From positions 186,001 to 250,000 of the forward strand of contig QGGY01000006.1 of NCBI GenBank assembly GCA_003148945.1: 64,000 nucleotides of DNA. The letters are read 5' to 3'. The translations under genes were made by a program, and so were the position numbers. Of the stretch, positions 42,889 through 51,143 are shown piece after piece. Origin of the DNA: Murimonas intestini (GTDB taxonomy: Bacteria > Bacillota > Clostridia > Lachnospirales > Lachnospiraceae). Position 1 is the stretch's first letter, and every line of letters begins with the position of its first letter. A model generated the notes under the pieces. It made no database searches. It saw only the letters and a list, made by a program, of their open reading frames with translations, and had not been told where the DNA came from.

Positions 42889-44349
42889 TTATTTCCAGCC
42901 TTCCAGACCAAGCTGGATGGCTACTTTTGCATTGTCATCGTCTATCTGCTGTACTGCTTCTTCCGGTGAGATGGCTCCGCTGGCGGCCTCAACGCATATA
43001 TTCGGCGTGCTTGCTCCCTTTATGGGGGTTACGAATTCCTGAGCCGGATACCAGCTGCCATTGTCATAGTAGCTGATGGCCTCTTTCACACACTCATACA
43101 TATCCGTGGGATACCGGGCTCCTTTCACCATGACAGGACCTGCCATTGACTGTTTTTCAAAATACGCATCCAGGCCTTCCTGGGAAGTCACATATGTCAT
43201 CCAGAGCTTAAGAGCTGTCTTCACATCCTCACTGGCATTCTTTGCAATATACCAGCTGTGGGGCATCCAAACTGTAATACCAGTCTTGTCCGGGTCATTT
43301 CCGGGAGTGGCAAAAAATCCAATATCGCCAATAGCATCCGGATAGTTAGCTGCCAGCACGTTTACTAATTCCCTGGTCAGCAGGCAGTAATGTGCGCCTT
43401 TCCCCTCTGCCAGCATACTGATCGCCTGTTCTCTGTTGGTTGACAGATAATCTTCATTGTAGAATCCATTTGATGATACATCCTCCATCTTCCTGAATGA
43501 ATCCACATAGCTGGGGATATCCTTCAGACGGACCTTATTAGCCGTATAATCCTGCTCAAACTCCGGATATTCACAATGTACATTGTAGAAATCTGTAAGC
43601 CATATCATCTGTGCTGTAGATTTTGTGTCAAAGGATCCAACCACTGCAGTATATCCCGCATCCTTTACCGCCCTGCAGTTCTCCACAAACTGTTCCCATG
43701 TCTTTGGCACCTCCAGGTTCAGTTCCTTATAGATTTTCTTGTTATACGCAAAACCTCCTGCATATACCGGCATGATAGGTACACCAAATGTCTCGCCGCT
43801 TAACTCTACACTTTTCCTGTAAATATCCTCCAGATTATCCAAAAAAGCTTCCCCTGTCACAGGCTCCAGATTTTCCGTGGGAGCAATATTGCTCATAGCC
43901 GCTCCTGAATGCCATTCCACCAGTCCGTCCAGTTCCCCTGTTGCAGCCCTTGCAGTGACCAGGGTGCTGAAATTATCATCAGATACCTGTTCCACCTCAA
44001 ACTCAACATTATATTTTTCTTCAAACCTGGCCATCTGATTTCTTACACCATCATTGATCAGCGGGCCTACAAGCGCCGGGATGGTAAGAGTATCCTCCCA
44101 TGTCACATCTCCTGTCCCATTCTCACCTGCCCCCGTCTCTTCACTGCCGGCTGCCTCAGTCGTGGTCCCGGACTCCCCGCCCTTTTCTGTCCCGGCACCT
44201 GTTTCCTCCTTAGTATCCGCCTGTGTCTCAGTCTTTGCTGTCTCTTTCTTTTCTGCTGTCTCTTTCTGATCCCCGCCTGCCCCCTTACACCCCGCCAGAG
44301 AACCTGTGATCAGACATGCAGTTAACGCCAGCACCAAACTCTTTTTCAT
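42889..44349 (-). CDS. sugar ABC transporter substrate-binding lipoprotein
   Basis: 486 residues from the ATG at 44349 with AAAGGAGG 8 nt upstream. Lipobox L-A-G-C with Cys21, then an unusually long Glu/Thr/Gly-rich linker (about 25-85) before the family 1 binding domain. The linker probably spans part of the cell wall. Delivers the saccharide to the permease pair downstream. First gene of the long operon to leuD; its promoter sits beside a 60-bp palindrome that may be the YesN-type regulator's site. Confidence 0.93.
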   Translation of the reverse strand: MKKSLVLALTACLITGSLAGCKGAGGDQKETAEKKETAKTETQADTKEETGAGTEKGGESGTTTEAAGSEETGAGENGTGDVTWEDTLTIPALVGPLINDGVRNQMARFEEKYNVEFEVEQVSDDNFSTLVTARAATGELDGLVEWHSGAAMSNIAPTENLEPVTGEAFLDNLEDIYRKSVELSGETFGVPIMPVYAGGFAYNKKIYKELNLEVPKTWEQFVENCRAVKDAGYTAVVGSFDTKSTAQMIWLTDFYNVHCEYPEFEQDYTANKVRLKDIPSYVDSFRKMEDVSSNGFYNEDYLSTNREQAISMLAEGKGAHYCLLTRELVNVLAANYPDAIGDIGFFATPGNDPDKTGITVWMPHSWYIAKNASEDVKTALKLWMTYVTSQEGLDAYFEKQSMAGPVMVKGARYPTDMYECVKEAISYYDNGSWYPAQEFVTPIKGASTPNICVEAASGAISPEEAVQQIDDDNAKVAIQLGLEGWK

Positions 44350-44391
44350 ATAACCTTCCTCCTTTACCTTCCCCTTTGTATTTGTGGCTTT

Positions 44392-44420
44392 ATTATACCA
44401 ATCTGTCCCCTCAGACAAAA
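44392..44420 (-). promoter_or_regulatory. putative promoter of the ABC/GH106/LarA operon
   Basis: On the minus strand, TTTTGT (44415-44420), 17-bp spacer, TATAAT (44392-44397) with an extended -10 TG. The weak -35 overlaps the arm of the palindrome at 44419-44478, as expected for a promoter that needs an activator bound just upstream. Confidence 0.6.
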
Positions 44421-44478
44421 AGGTAGAAAATAGCACAATATAATGTAACATCTGACACTTGTGCTGTCTTCTACCTTT
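44419..44478. promoter_or_regulatory. 60-bp interrupted palindrome: candidate operator and/or terminator
   Basis: Outer arms AAAGGTAGAA (44419-44428) and TTCTACCTTT (44469-44478) are perfectly complementary; after 3 mismatched bases on each side, inner arms AGCACAA (44432-44438) and TTGTGCT (44459-44465) pair too; 20-nt centre. It lies 30 bp past the response-regulator stop and abuts the next operon's -35. On the minus strand TTTTTG follows, so it may also terminate the two-component transcript. Confidence 0.7.
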
Positions 44479-44508
44479 AAAGTATTAAGTATGGCTTGGC
44501 GCATCCGC

Positions 44509-46038
44509 TCAGGTCATTTTATCAGCCCCATGGCTGCTGTCTATATTTTTTGCATATTCTGAGGGAGTCTCACCTGTTCTGGCCTTAAACACTTTCCCGA
44601 AATATCCTGCATCCGAAAATCCCAGCATCTGGGCCACCTCACGTATCTTTGCCCCAGGATTCTCTTCATATATGTGCTTTGCCTGAAGTATCTTTTCTGC
44701 AAGTACAAAATCATAGAATGAAGTATCTGCATATTTATTAAAAAGGCGGTTTACATATGTCTGGGATATGTAGAACCTTTCTGTGATATCCCTCAGCCGT
44801 ATATTGCTGCTGATATTTTTATATACATAGTCCCTGATATCTTCATAAAGCTCCTTCGAATCCTTTCTGTATTCCCTCCTGCTGTTCACCTGCTCCGTCA
44901 CAAAATCACACAGGTTAAACAAAATATCACTGGCGCTCCTGGCATAGACATAAGCTCCGTCCATGGCCTCCAGCGCCTTCTTTATAAAATCAGGCTGTTT
45001 CCCTCCCATATTCATGTGGATGAGTGTGATGATATCCATGACCTCAGACTGGATCCAATGAAGGGAAGCCTGTTCATTCTCCCATATACGGAACAGTTCA
45101 ATAATTACATCCTTCAGCCCCTCCCACTGTCCGCCCTTTACCAGGGCTGTCATTTTCCCTCTCAGCCTGCTGTCAATATCCGTATAGCTGCGGGAAAAAA
45201 ACTGTTCCGGCCGCCCCATAATGGTCTTTCCTACGACCATCTGCTCATCTGCCGTCTTTGTGAGCAGGCATATCTTCTCCTGGACTCTGCTGGAATCACT
45301 TCCCAGGTTTTCATAGATGCATGTATAATAATTTTTCCCCTGCATCTCTTCTGCACGCTTCTCCAGAAGAGCGCAGAACCTCCTTAAGCTCCCTCTGCGC
45401 AGCAGGATCAGGCGTTCATTTATGTAGCGGCCCCCGGCCATGACCAGCTCCTGCAGTCCCCACTCCTTTACTAGTTCAAACAGGCGGGGATTTCCCACGG
45501 GAAGAAGAGTTTCAAAGCTGCCGGCATGGGGACATCCGCTGCGCAGCAGCACCAGCACGTGATCCCTGCCATTGAGTTCCAGCCACTGTATAAATTCCTC
45601 CGCCATCTCACCTTTCTTGATAAATTCCTCAAACTGCTGTTCCAGGTGCTTCAGGCGCTGCCTGTCCAGCTTTTCCTTCAGGCTCTTCAGTGTATCAGCC
45701 ACTACCGGGTCCTTTAAGGGCTTCAGAAGGTAGTCCTCACTCCCCAGCTTCATACATTCTCTCACATAGGGAAAATCCTGATATCCGCTGAGTACCACCG
45801 TTATGATTCCGGGCCTCCTATCCTTCAGGACCCGTATAAGCTCTATCCCATCCATGGCCGGCATCCTGACATCAGTCATGACTACGTCCGCCTCATGTTC
45901 TTCTAAATATTCAAGCACATCCTCCCCATTTTCACAAAGGGCGCACACTTCAAATTCCTCCGTATTGCGCTCTACGATTCTTTTATTGTACCTCTGGATT
46001 ACAGGCTCATCTTCTGCTATCACTATTCTGTATTTCAT
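44509..46038 (-). CDS. YesN-type response regulator (REC + AraC HTH)
   Basis: 509 residues from the ATG at 46038 with AGGAGG 7 nt upstream. Receiver domain (about 1-120) with acidic A-E-D-E-P, phosphoacceptor Asp in V-V-M-T-D-V-R-M-P and Lys in L-L-K-P-L; a long middle region (about 130-400); C-terminal AraC-type double HTH (about 405-505) with I-R-L-R-D-I-T-E-R-F-Y-I-S-Q-T-Y-V-N-R and P-S-E-Y-A-K. Partner of the YesM-type kinase, whose stop overlaps this start (ATGA). Immediately precedes the sugar ABC/GH106/LarA operon and probably activates it in response to an extracellular sugar. Confidence 0.93.
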   Translation of the reverse strand: MKYRIVIAEDEPVIQRYNKRIVERNTEEFEVCALCENGEDVLEYLEEHEADVVMTDVRMPAMDGIELIRVLKDRRPGIITVVLSGYQDFPYVRECMKLGSEDYLLKPLKDPVVADTLKSLKEKLDRQRLKHLEQQFEEFIKKGEMAEEFIQWLELNGRDHVLVLLRSGCPHAGSFETLLPVGNPRLFELVKEWGLQELVMAGGRYINERLILLRRGSLRRFCALLEKRAEEMQGKNYYTCIYENLGSDSSRVQEKICLLTKTADEQMVVGKTIMGRPEQFFSRSYTDIDSRLRGKMTALVKGGQWEGLKDVIIELFRIWENEQASLHWIQSEVMDIITLIHMNMGGKQPDFIKKALEAMDGAYVYARSASDILFNLCDFVTEQVNSRREYRKDSKELYEDIRDYVYKNISSNIRLRDITERFYISQTYVNRLFNKYADTSFYDFVLAEKILQAKHIYEENPGAKIREVAQMLGFSDAGYFGKVFKARTGETPSEYAKNIDSSHGADKMT

Positions 46039-47834
46039 CTTCCTGCCTCCTGACAAATATTGGAAAATACTACTCTTGCACCGCCCTCTGCCCTGTTCTC
46101 CAGCGTAAACCTGATCTGCTGGTTATAAAACAGCTCCAGCCGGGCAAATGTATTTAAAAGTCCCAGGCTGCCTATTCCCCCTCTGACATCATCTTCTTTC
46201 CCCATCACACCATTCTGATAATCCTCTATCTTTTGCTTCAGCCCGGCCAGCACATTCTCCCCAAACCCTATCCCGTCATCCTGGATGCTTATCTCCCAGC
46301 CTCCGTCTTCTCTGGCTGCCGCCAGGATCTCCACGTGAAGAGTGCGTCTCTCTTTTGCAAAACCATGATAAAACGAATTCTCAACAATAGGCTGGACAAT
46401 GAGCCTGGGTATCTGAATGTTCCTGATGTTTTCATCTGCAGAGATCTCATACGTTATTTTATCCCCAAAACGTTCCTTCATCAGCGCCAGATAATTGGAT
46501 GTATGAGTAATCTCGTCCCCAATAGTCACAGGCTGGTTTTCCGATGCCGTGGAATACCGCATCATGTCAGATATCCTCTGACATACCTCCACCACATCAT
46601 CCGGCCTTTCCTCCAGAGCCAGCTCCATCACTACATTGAGCATATTGTGGATAAAATGAGGGTTGATCTGTGCCTGGAGGGCGTTAAAATGTGACTGCAG
46701 CTGCCTGGACCTGCTCTCCACCTCTCTTTCCACCGACTCATTGAGCTTATTCTTCATAATCCTGAATGAGTGGTTCAGTGACACAATCTCGTCCTCCTTC
46801 TCATTGACGATCCTGTCCGTATCTGCCATTGTCTCCATGCTCATATTTTCCATGGCTGTCCGCAGCTCGCGCAGAGGCTTTGTCATATGGCTGGCCATAT
46901 AATAGGCCAGACAGACCATCCCTATCATAAATGCTGCAGCCACCCCCACCAGCACATTGCGAACAGTCCTGAATGACTGGCCTGCCAGCTCAGGATTCTG
47001 TATGGCAGCCACGCTCCAGCCTGTTTCATTCGATGTTTTGACTCCCGTAAGTCCGTATTTGCCGCTGTCATTCGTTTTTCCGTCCCTGATCAGCTCTCTG
47101 CAGTATGTAAGCTTTTCCCCGCTGAGGTTCTCATCACCCAGGCCTCCATTTCCAAAGACAGGAGCACCATATTGATCCAGTACCAGAATATCATATTGAG
47201 AATTAGAGCATATCCTGCTTAAATATTCTGCAGTCTCCTGGACCTCCACATATCCGATTCCCTTTCCCGGGTCGCGTATTACCCTGGCTACAGAGAATAC
47301 ATCCCTGCCCTCCTTCTGTGACCAGCTGTCTTTATGAAGAGGCAGTATCACCCTGCGTCCGGCGGCTTCCTCCACCTCATCCAGCCAGTCCAGCTTTTCT
47401 ATCCTGCCTGCAATAACCTCAGGATTCAGTACCCTGTCTTCATTGCCTGAAAACAAATTTCCTGACCTGGTAAATGCACAGAAACGGTAATAATTGCCGC
47501 TCACAAAACTGCTGTCAACATATCTGCGTATCTCCATAAGACTGTTCTGGACTGATGCTTCGTAATCCTCATTCCTGTCATCTGAATATGTGAGATTTTT
47601 AAGGCAGCGGATCATGTCCTGGTTGGAAATAAATGTCACAGCCTGGTTATCCATCAGCTCCAGCTTATTATCTATAATCATGGAGATCTCTTTCGTAACA
47701 CTGTTCAGGGAGTACTCCACATTATCCCTGTCATTCCGGCTGATATAATAATAGAGCACAAATACACCCACTGCCAGGACTACCAGTCCAAAAGCCGAGG
47801 AAAGCAGTGCGATCTTATAATGCAGTTTCTTCAT
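46035..47834 (-). CDS. YesM-type sensor histidine kinase
   Basis: 599 residues from the ATG at 47834 (AAAGGA upstream); the longer reading is rejected. First membrane segment at about 10-32, extracellular Cache-like sensor (about 33-295), second membrane segment near 295-317, HAMP region, then the His_kinase domain with H-F-I-H-N-M-L-N-V (phosphoacceptor His in the L-Q-A-Q-I-N-P-H-F context near 405) and HATPase_c with I-Q-D-D-G-I-G-F-G near 530. Typical of carbohydrate-sensing YesMN systems of Firmicutes. Its promoter is at 47859-47887. Confidence 0.93.
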   Translation of the reverse strand: MKKLHYKIALLSSAFGLVVLAVGVFVLYYYISRNDRDNVEYSLNSVTKEISMIIDNKLELMDNQAVTFISNQDMIRCLKNLTYSDDRNEDYEASVQNSLMEIRRYVDSSFVSGNYYRFCAFTRSGNLFSGNEDRVLNPEVIAGRIEKLDWLDEVEEAAGRRVILPLHKDSWSQKEGRDVFSVARVIRDPGKGIGYVEVQETAEYLSRICSNSQYDILVLDQYGAPVFGNGGLGDENLSGEKLTYCRELIRDGKTNDSGKYGLTGVKTSNETGWSVAAIQNPELAGQSFRTVRNVLVGVAAAFMIGMVCLAYYMASHMTKPLRELRTAMENMSMETMADTDRIVNEKEDEIVSLNHSFRIMKNKLNESVEREVESRSRQLQSHFNALQAQINPHFIHNMLNVVMELALEERPDDVVEVCQRISDMMRYSTASENQPVTIGDEITHTSNYLALMKERFGDKITYEISADENIRNIQIPRLIVQPIVENSFYHGFAKERRTLHVEILAAAREDGGWEISIQDDGIGFGENVLAGLKQKIEDYQNGVMGKEDDVRGGIGSLGLLNTFARLELFYNQQIRFTLENRAEGGARVVFSNICQEAGR

Positions 47835-47858
47835 TTTACGCCGTCCTTTCTTAGATAA

Positions 47859-47887
47859 ACTATATCCCATAATCATGGCAAAATCAA
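47859..47887 (-). promoter_or_regulatory. putative promoter of the YesMN genes
   Basis: On the minus strand, TTGATT (47882-47887), 17-bp spacer, TATAGT (47859-47864), 25 bp before the kinase ATG. Downstream of the terminator at 47936-47978, so the two-component genes form their own unit. Confidence 0.65.
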
Positions 47888-47935
47888 TAATTGTCATTAT
47901 TTGCCATATTGGGCATATCAAATACAGGGACAAAA

Positions 47936-47978
47936 AAACCGGATATGGCTGCGGTTCCCCGCATGCCATATCCGGTTT
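47936..47978 (-). terminator. intrinsic terminator of the deacetylase/trigger-factor operon
   Basis: AAACCGGATATGGC (47936-47949) pairs perfectly with GCCATATCCGGTTT (47965-47978), with an inner TGCGG/CCGCA hairpin in the loop. Seven T follow on the minus strand. Strong terminator after the trigger-factor-like gene. Confidence 0.9.
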
Positions 47979-48029
47979 CTTTATTCTTTCAGCAGCTCTG
48001 CTGCCGCAATATCAATATCCGCTGAATAT

Positions 48030-49502
48030 TTACTGAGCTTCTGTCTCAGCCGGTGTTTCCGCCTCTGAACCAGCCTCTGTCATGCCAGGTCCCTCACCTC
48101 CGGCAGTAGTCTCTTCCTCTGTCTCTGTCGGTCCCTGCTCTTCTCCTGCTGTCTCAGATTCAGCTGGTGTCTCTGCCTCTGTTGTGTCTTCTGTTCCCTT
48201 TGCTTCTGTCTGGGCTTCAGTAGCGGCTTCTGTGCTTTCTTCCGGTTTGCCCTCTACAAATGTTGTATTGTCCTGGAGGAACTGGATAGCCTTATTTGTC
48301 AGGACATTTGTCTCAATCGTTGTCCTGCCGTAACGCTCAATTACGTCATCTGTAGTCACATTTGCATTTGCAGCTATTTCTTCCAGAGCCTTCTGGTACT
48401 CATCTTCTGACACTGTCATTTCCTCTGACTCTGCAATAGCTTTTAAAATGAGCTCTGAGACAAGTGAATTGCGCAGAGTCAGTGTCAGCTGTGAATTGAA
48501 TTCATCCAGGTTCATGCCAGCATTTGCCTGAAGGTATTCATCCAGAGTCATTTCAGCCTGCTTTGCAACTTCTTCATAAGTAGCGTTCATCTTTGCCACA
48601 CGGTATGCGATAACATCCTCAGGATACTCGTTGATCGTAGATGCCTGGTAAACCTGGAAAAATGCGTCGTTGAGCTTCTGAGAATCCAGCTGTGATTCTT
48701 TCTGCTGCTTCAGAGTGTCCTCAAGGGCCTTCTTGTATTCATCCACTGTACTATACTCAGAAATTTCCGTTACAAGGGCATCTGTCAATTCAGGCGTCCT
48801 CTTTATGGTATTAACAGTTACTTTGAACACTGCCTCTTTTCCTGCCAGATCCGGATTCAGTGAATATGTCTCAGGAAAAGTTACCTTTACGTCCTTTGTC
48901 TCCCCTGACTTCATGCCCACAACGCCATCCTCAAATCCTGGGATAAATGCGCCTGAACCGATTGTCAGGTCATAGCCCTTATCGCTGCCGCCGTCGAATA
49001 CCTCTCCGTCCACACTGCCTTCATAATCAATATTTGTAACGTCACCGTTCTCCACTGTGCCGTCCTGGATCTCTTCCATCTTGTCATTCTGGCTGATATC
49101 GCTCTGGATCGCGCTGTCGATCTCATCCTGAGTCACTTCCACCGGATCGTAGTAGACAGTAAGTCCCTTGTACTCGCCCAGTGTCACATAGTCAAGAGCT
49201 TTATATGCAGGCTCTTCCTTTGTGAGATCCACCTCTGCCTTGTCAGCCGGAGACTCTGTGCTTCCTTCTGTACCGTCTTCTGAACCAGGAGCCGCAGCTT
49301 CCTCTGTGCTGCCTTTTTCTGTGTCTTTATTCTCTGTTTCTGCTGCCTCAGTGGCTTTTGTATCTGTCTTTTCTGTCTCTGATTTATCAGCAGTCTCTGC
49401 AGCTTTCTCTGTTGTCTTTGATGTCTCAGCGTTATTTGCTGCACATCCTGTTGCAAGCAGCGCTGTACTTAAAAGTATGGCTGCGACAATCTTTTTCTTC
49501 AT
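48030..49502 (-). CDS. trigger-factor-like FKBP-type peptidyl-prolyl isomerase, lipoprotein
   Basis: 490 residues. Lipoprotein signal L-L-A-T-G-C (Cys20), then a Glu/Thr/Ala-rich linker (about 22-95), the FKBP domain (about 135-225) with N-I-D-Y-E-G-S-V-D-G-E-V-F-D-G-G and F-I-P-G-F-E-D-G-V-V-G-M, a helical trigger-factor C-terminal domain (about 235-400), and a second Glu/Thr-rich tail (about 405-490). Unlike cytosolic trigger factor it lacks the ribosome-binding domain. Expected to fold exported proteins at the outer face of the membrane. Third gene in an operon with two membrane deacetylases, whose folding it might assist. Confidence 0.88.
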   Translation of the reverse strand: MKKKIVAAILLSTALLATGCAANNAETSKTTEKAAETADKSETEKTDTKATEAAETENKDTEKGSTEEAAAPGSEDGTEGSTESPADKAEVDLTKEEPAYKALDYVTLGEYKGLTVYYDPVEVTQDEIDSAIQSDISQNDKMEEIQDGTVENGDVTNIDYEGSVDGEVFDGGSDKGYDLTIGSGAFIPGFEDGVVGMKSGETKDVKVTFPETYSLNPDLAGKEAVFKVTVNTIKRTPELTDALVTEISEYSTVDEYKKALEDTLKQQKESQLDSQKLNDAFFQVYQASTINEYPEDVIAYRVAKMNATYEEVAKQAEMTLDEYLQANAGMNLDEFNSQLTLTLRNSLVSELILKAIAESEEMTVSEDEYQKALEEIAANANVTTDDVIERYGRTTIETNVLTNKAIQFLQDNTTFVEGKPEESTEAATEAQTEAKGTEDTTEAETPAESETAGEEQGPTETEEETTAGGEGPGMTEAGSEAETPAETEAQ

Positions 49503-49544
49503 AATAGTCTTATCCTCTCTTTACTATGCTGTTAATGCTGGTTG

Positions 49545-51104
49545 CTATGATCCCATTTCAGGAACCGGCGTCGGTCTGGACGGATCAAATACTGACTCTG
49601 CGTCGAACAGATCATCCAAAAAGTCGTTTCCATTAGGATCTGTATGATAATACATGCGGTATCCGTCCAGATTTCTCCGTCCCTGCCTCATATAGTTATC
49701 TCCAAACTGTACCCAGTACTTGCTTGAATCTACATTACAGTAGATATTGAAGCCCTGGCTCTTTAAATACTCAAACTTCTCGTTGCCCTCGTAGCCTTCC
49801 CAGCTTCCGATATCAGCTCCGAATGCAAAAATAATGATGTCAGTGGGACCTACGATCGGCTCAACAGTAGCCTTCCATCTCGCCGTATCAGTCTTGATCT
49901 TTTCAAGACCTTCCTGCTCAACATTTAAATGGCCCCATGTATGGCTGGCAAATACCCATCCGTTTGCCTTCATGGCATCTGCTACCTTCTTGGCTGCTTC
50001 CACATCCTGGTCATAGTTAAAATCCGGATGCTCATCTAAAAACTTCTGCTGATCTTCCTGGAGGCTTGTCCTGTCCCTGTAATCAGTGTCGGTCCTGTAA
50101 CCCAGCACACCGTTATACCCAGTCAGTGCGATCGTCCCCTTTGCACCGTGGTAGGAAAAATCAGGATGCTCCTTAACAAATGTATCAATCAGCGGAACCA
50201 TATCGTAATCACCTACTGATACAGATCCATCATCCTCAATATACTCATTTTTGACCTGTCCATTTTCATCCACGATAAGCCTGGATGCAAATCCGTCACC
50301 GTCCATGTAATGATAATAGCTCAAATCATCCTGGGAAAGGACAAATGGCTTCTTATCAGGCGGAAGCAGGATCTTACCCTTCACAGCATTCCCATTCTCG
50401 TCAAAAGTCACCATATCGTGGAGATTCACCAGCACATAACCCTTTTCATACATGGACTGGGTGATCTTATTAAACTCATCGATCGTAGTCATGACCTGAT
50501 TATAACCGGCTTCATTTCCATCCCCGTCAAATGCCTTGGACGGGTCTTTTATGAGGGTGTGATAAAATACATGCGTAACCTGGTCCAGCGGATATTCCAC
50601 ACATGCTGCTTTGGCGCTCTCATACTCTGTTACCGCCTTCTGCATATCGGCACTGGCTGAATACGACGTCTGACTCTTCAACAGCTCTATAGCTCCGTCA
50701 TAGTCATACATGGCCGCCTTCAAAGCCGCCTCATCCATCACTGCCTGGTCTCCCTGGGCAGGCTGTCCCGTCTGGGCTGCTGCCTCAGTCACTGCCTCAG
50801 TGCCCGCAGGCGCCCCCTCAGTCTGGCTTTGGCCATCCTGGCCCTGACTTATCTGATTCTGTTCTGTCTGGTCCTGGCCTGCCTGGCCCTGCTCTGTCTG
50901 GTTTTGTTCTGTCTGCATCTGTTCTGTGGATACATCAGCATTATGGTTTCCTTTATCTTTCTTGTCCAGGATATACTTTACAAGGATAACACAGAACACC
51001 GCAATAATCAACACAAGCACTAAAATTATGATCCTGCTTATCAGCACCTGCCGTTTTCTCCTGGCTCTGCGCTCCTCCATCCTTTGTTTTCTTTCGTCTT
51101 CCAT
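49545..51104 (-). CDS. membrane-anchored polysaccharide deacetylase (copy 2)
   Basis: 519 residues. Basic cytoplasmic start, membrane segment at about 23-47, a Gln/Glu/Thr-rich repeat linker (about 58-105), then a NodB-type carbohydrate esterase 4 domain. Metal and catalytic residues are visible in V-L-S-Q-D-D-L-S-Y and in A-S-H-T-W-G-H (H-x3-H). Ends with F-D-P-S-R-P-T-P-V-P. Predicted to remove acetyl groups from wall polysaccharide or peptidoglycan outside the cell. Very similar to the gene just upstream through the whole catalytic part. ATG at 51104 has GGAGGA 6 nt upstream; the trigger-factor-like gene follows 42 nt later. Confidence 0.87.
   Translation of the reverse strand: MEDERKQRMEERRARRKRQVLISRIIILVLVLIIAVFCVILVKYILDKKDKGNHNADVSTEQMQTEQNQTEQGQAGQDQTEQNQISQGQDGQSQTEGAPAGTEAVTEAAAQTGQPAQGDQAVMDEAALKAAMYDYDGAIELLKSQTSYSASADMQKAVTEYESAKAACVEYPLDQVTHVFYHTLIKDPSKAFDGDGNEAGYNQVMTTIDEFNKITQSMYEKGYVLVNLHDMVTFDENGNAVKGKILLPPDKKPFVLSQDDLSYYHYMDGDGFASRLIVDENGQVKNEYIEDDGSVSVGDYDMVPLIDTFVKEHPDFSYHGAKGTIALTGYNGVLGYRTDTDYRDRTSLQEDQQKFLDEHPDFNYDQDVEAAKKVADAMKANGWVFASHTWGHLNVEQEGLEKIKTDTARWKATVEPIVGPTDIIIFAFGADIGSWEGYEGNEKFEYLKSQGFNIYCNVDSSKYWVQFGDNYMRQGRRNLDGYRMYYHTDPNGNDFLDDLFDAESVFDPSRPTPVPEMGS
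50810..50935 (-). repeat. degenerate Gln/Thr/Glu-coding repeat region
   Basis: Codes for imperfect repeats of T-E-Q-x-Q and G-Q-D/A units in the deacetylase linker. Clustered CTGG/TCTG-type short repeats in the DNA could expand or contract by slippage. The paralogous gene lacks this expansion. Confidence 0.6.
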
Positions 51105-51143
51105 GTCTTCTCCTCCGCAATGTTTTGGTCAGCCTGAAGGGAT

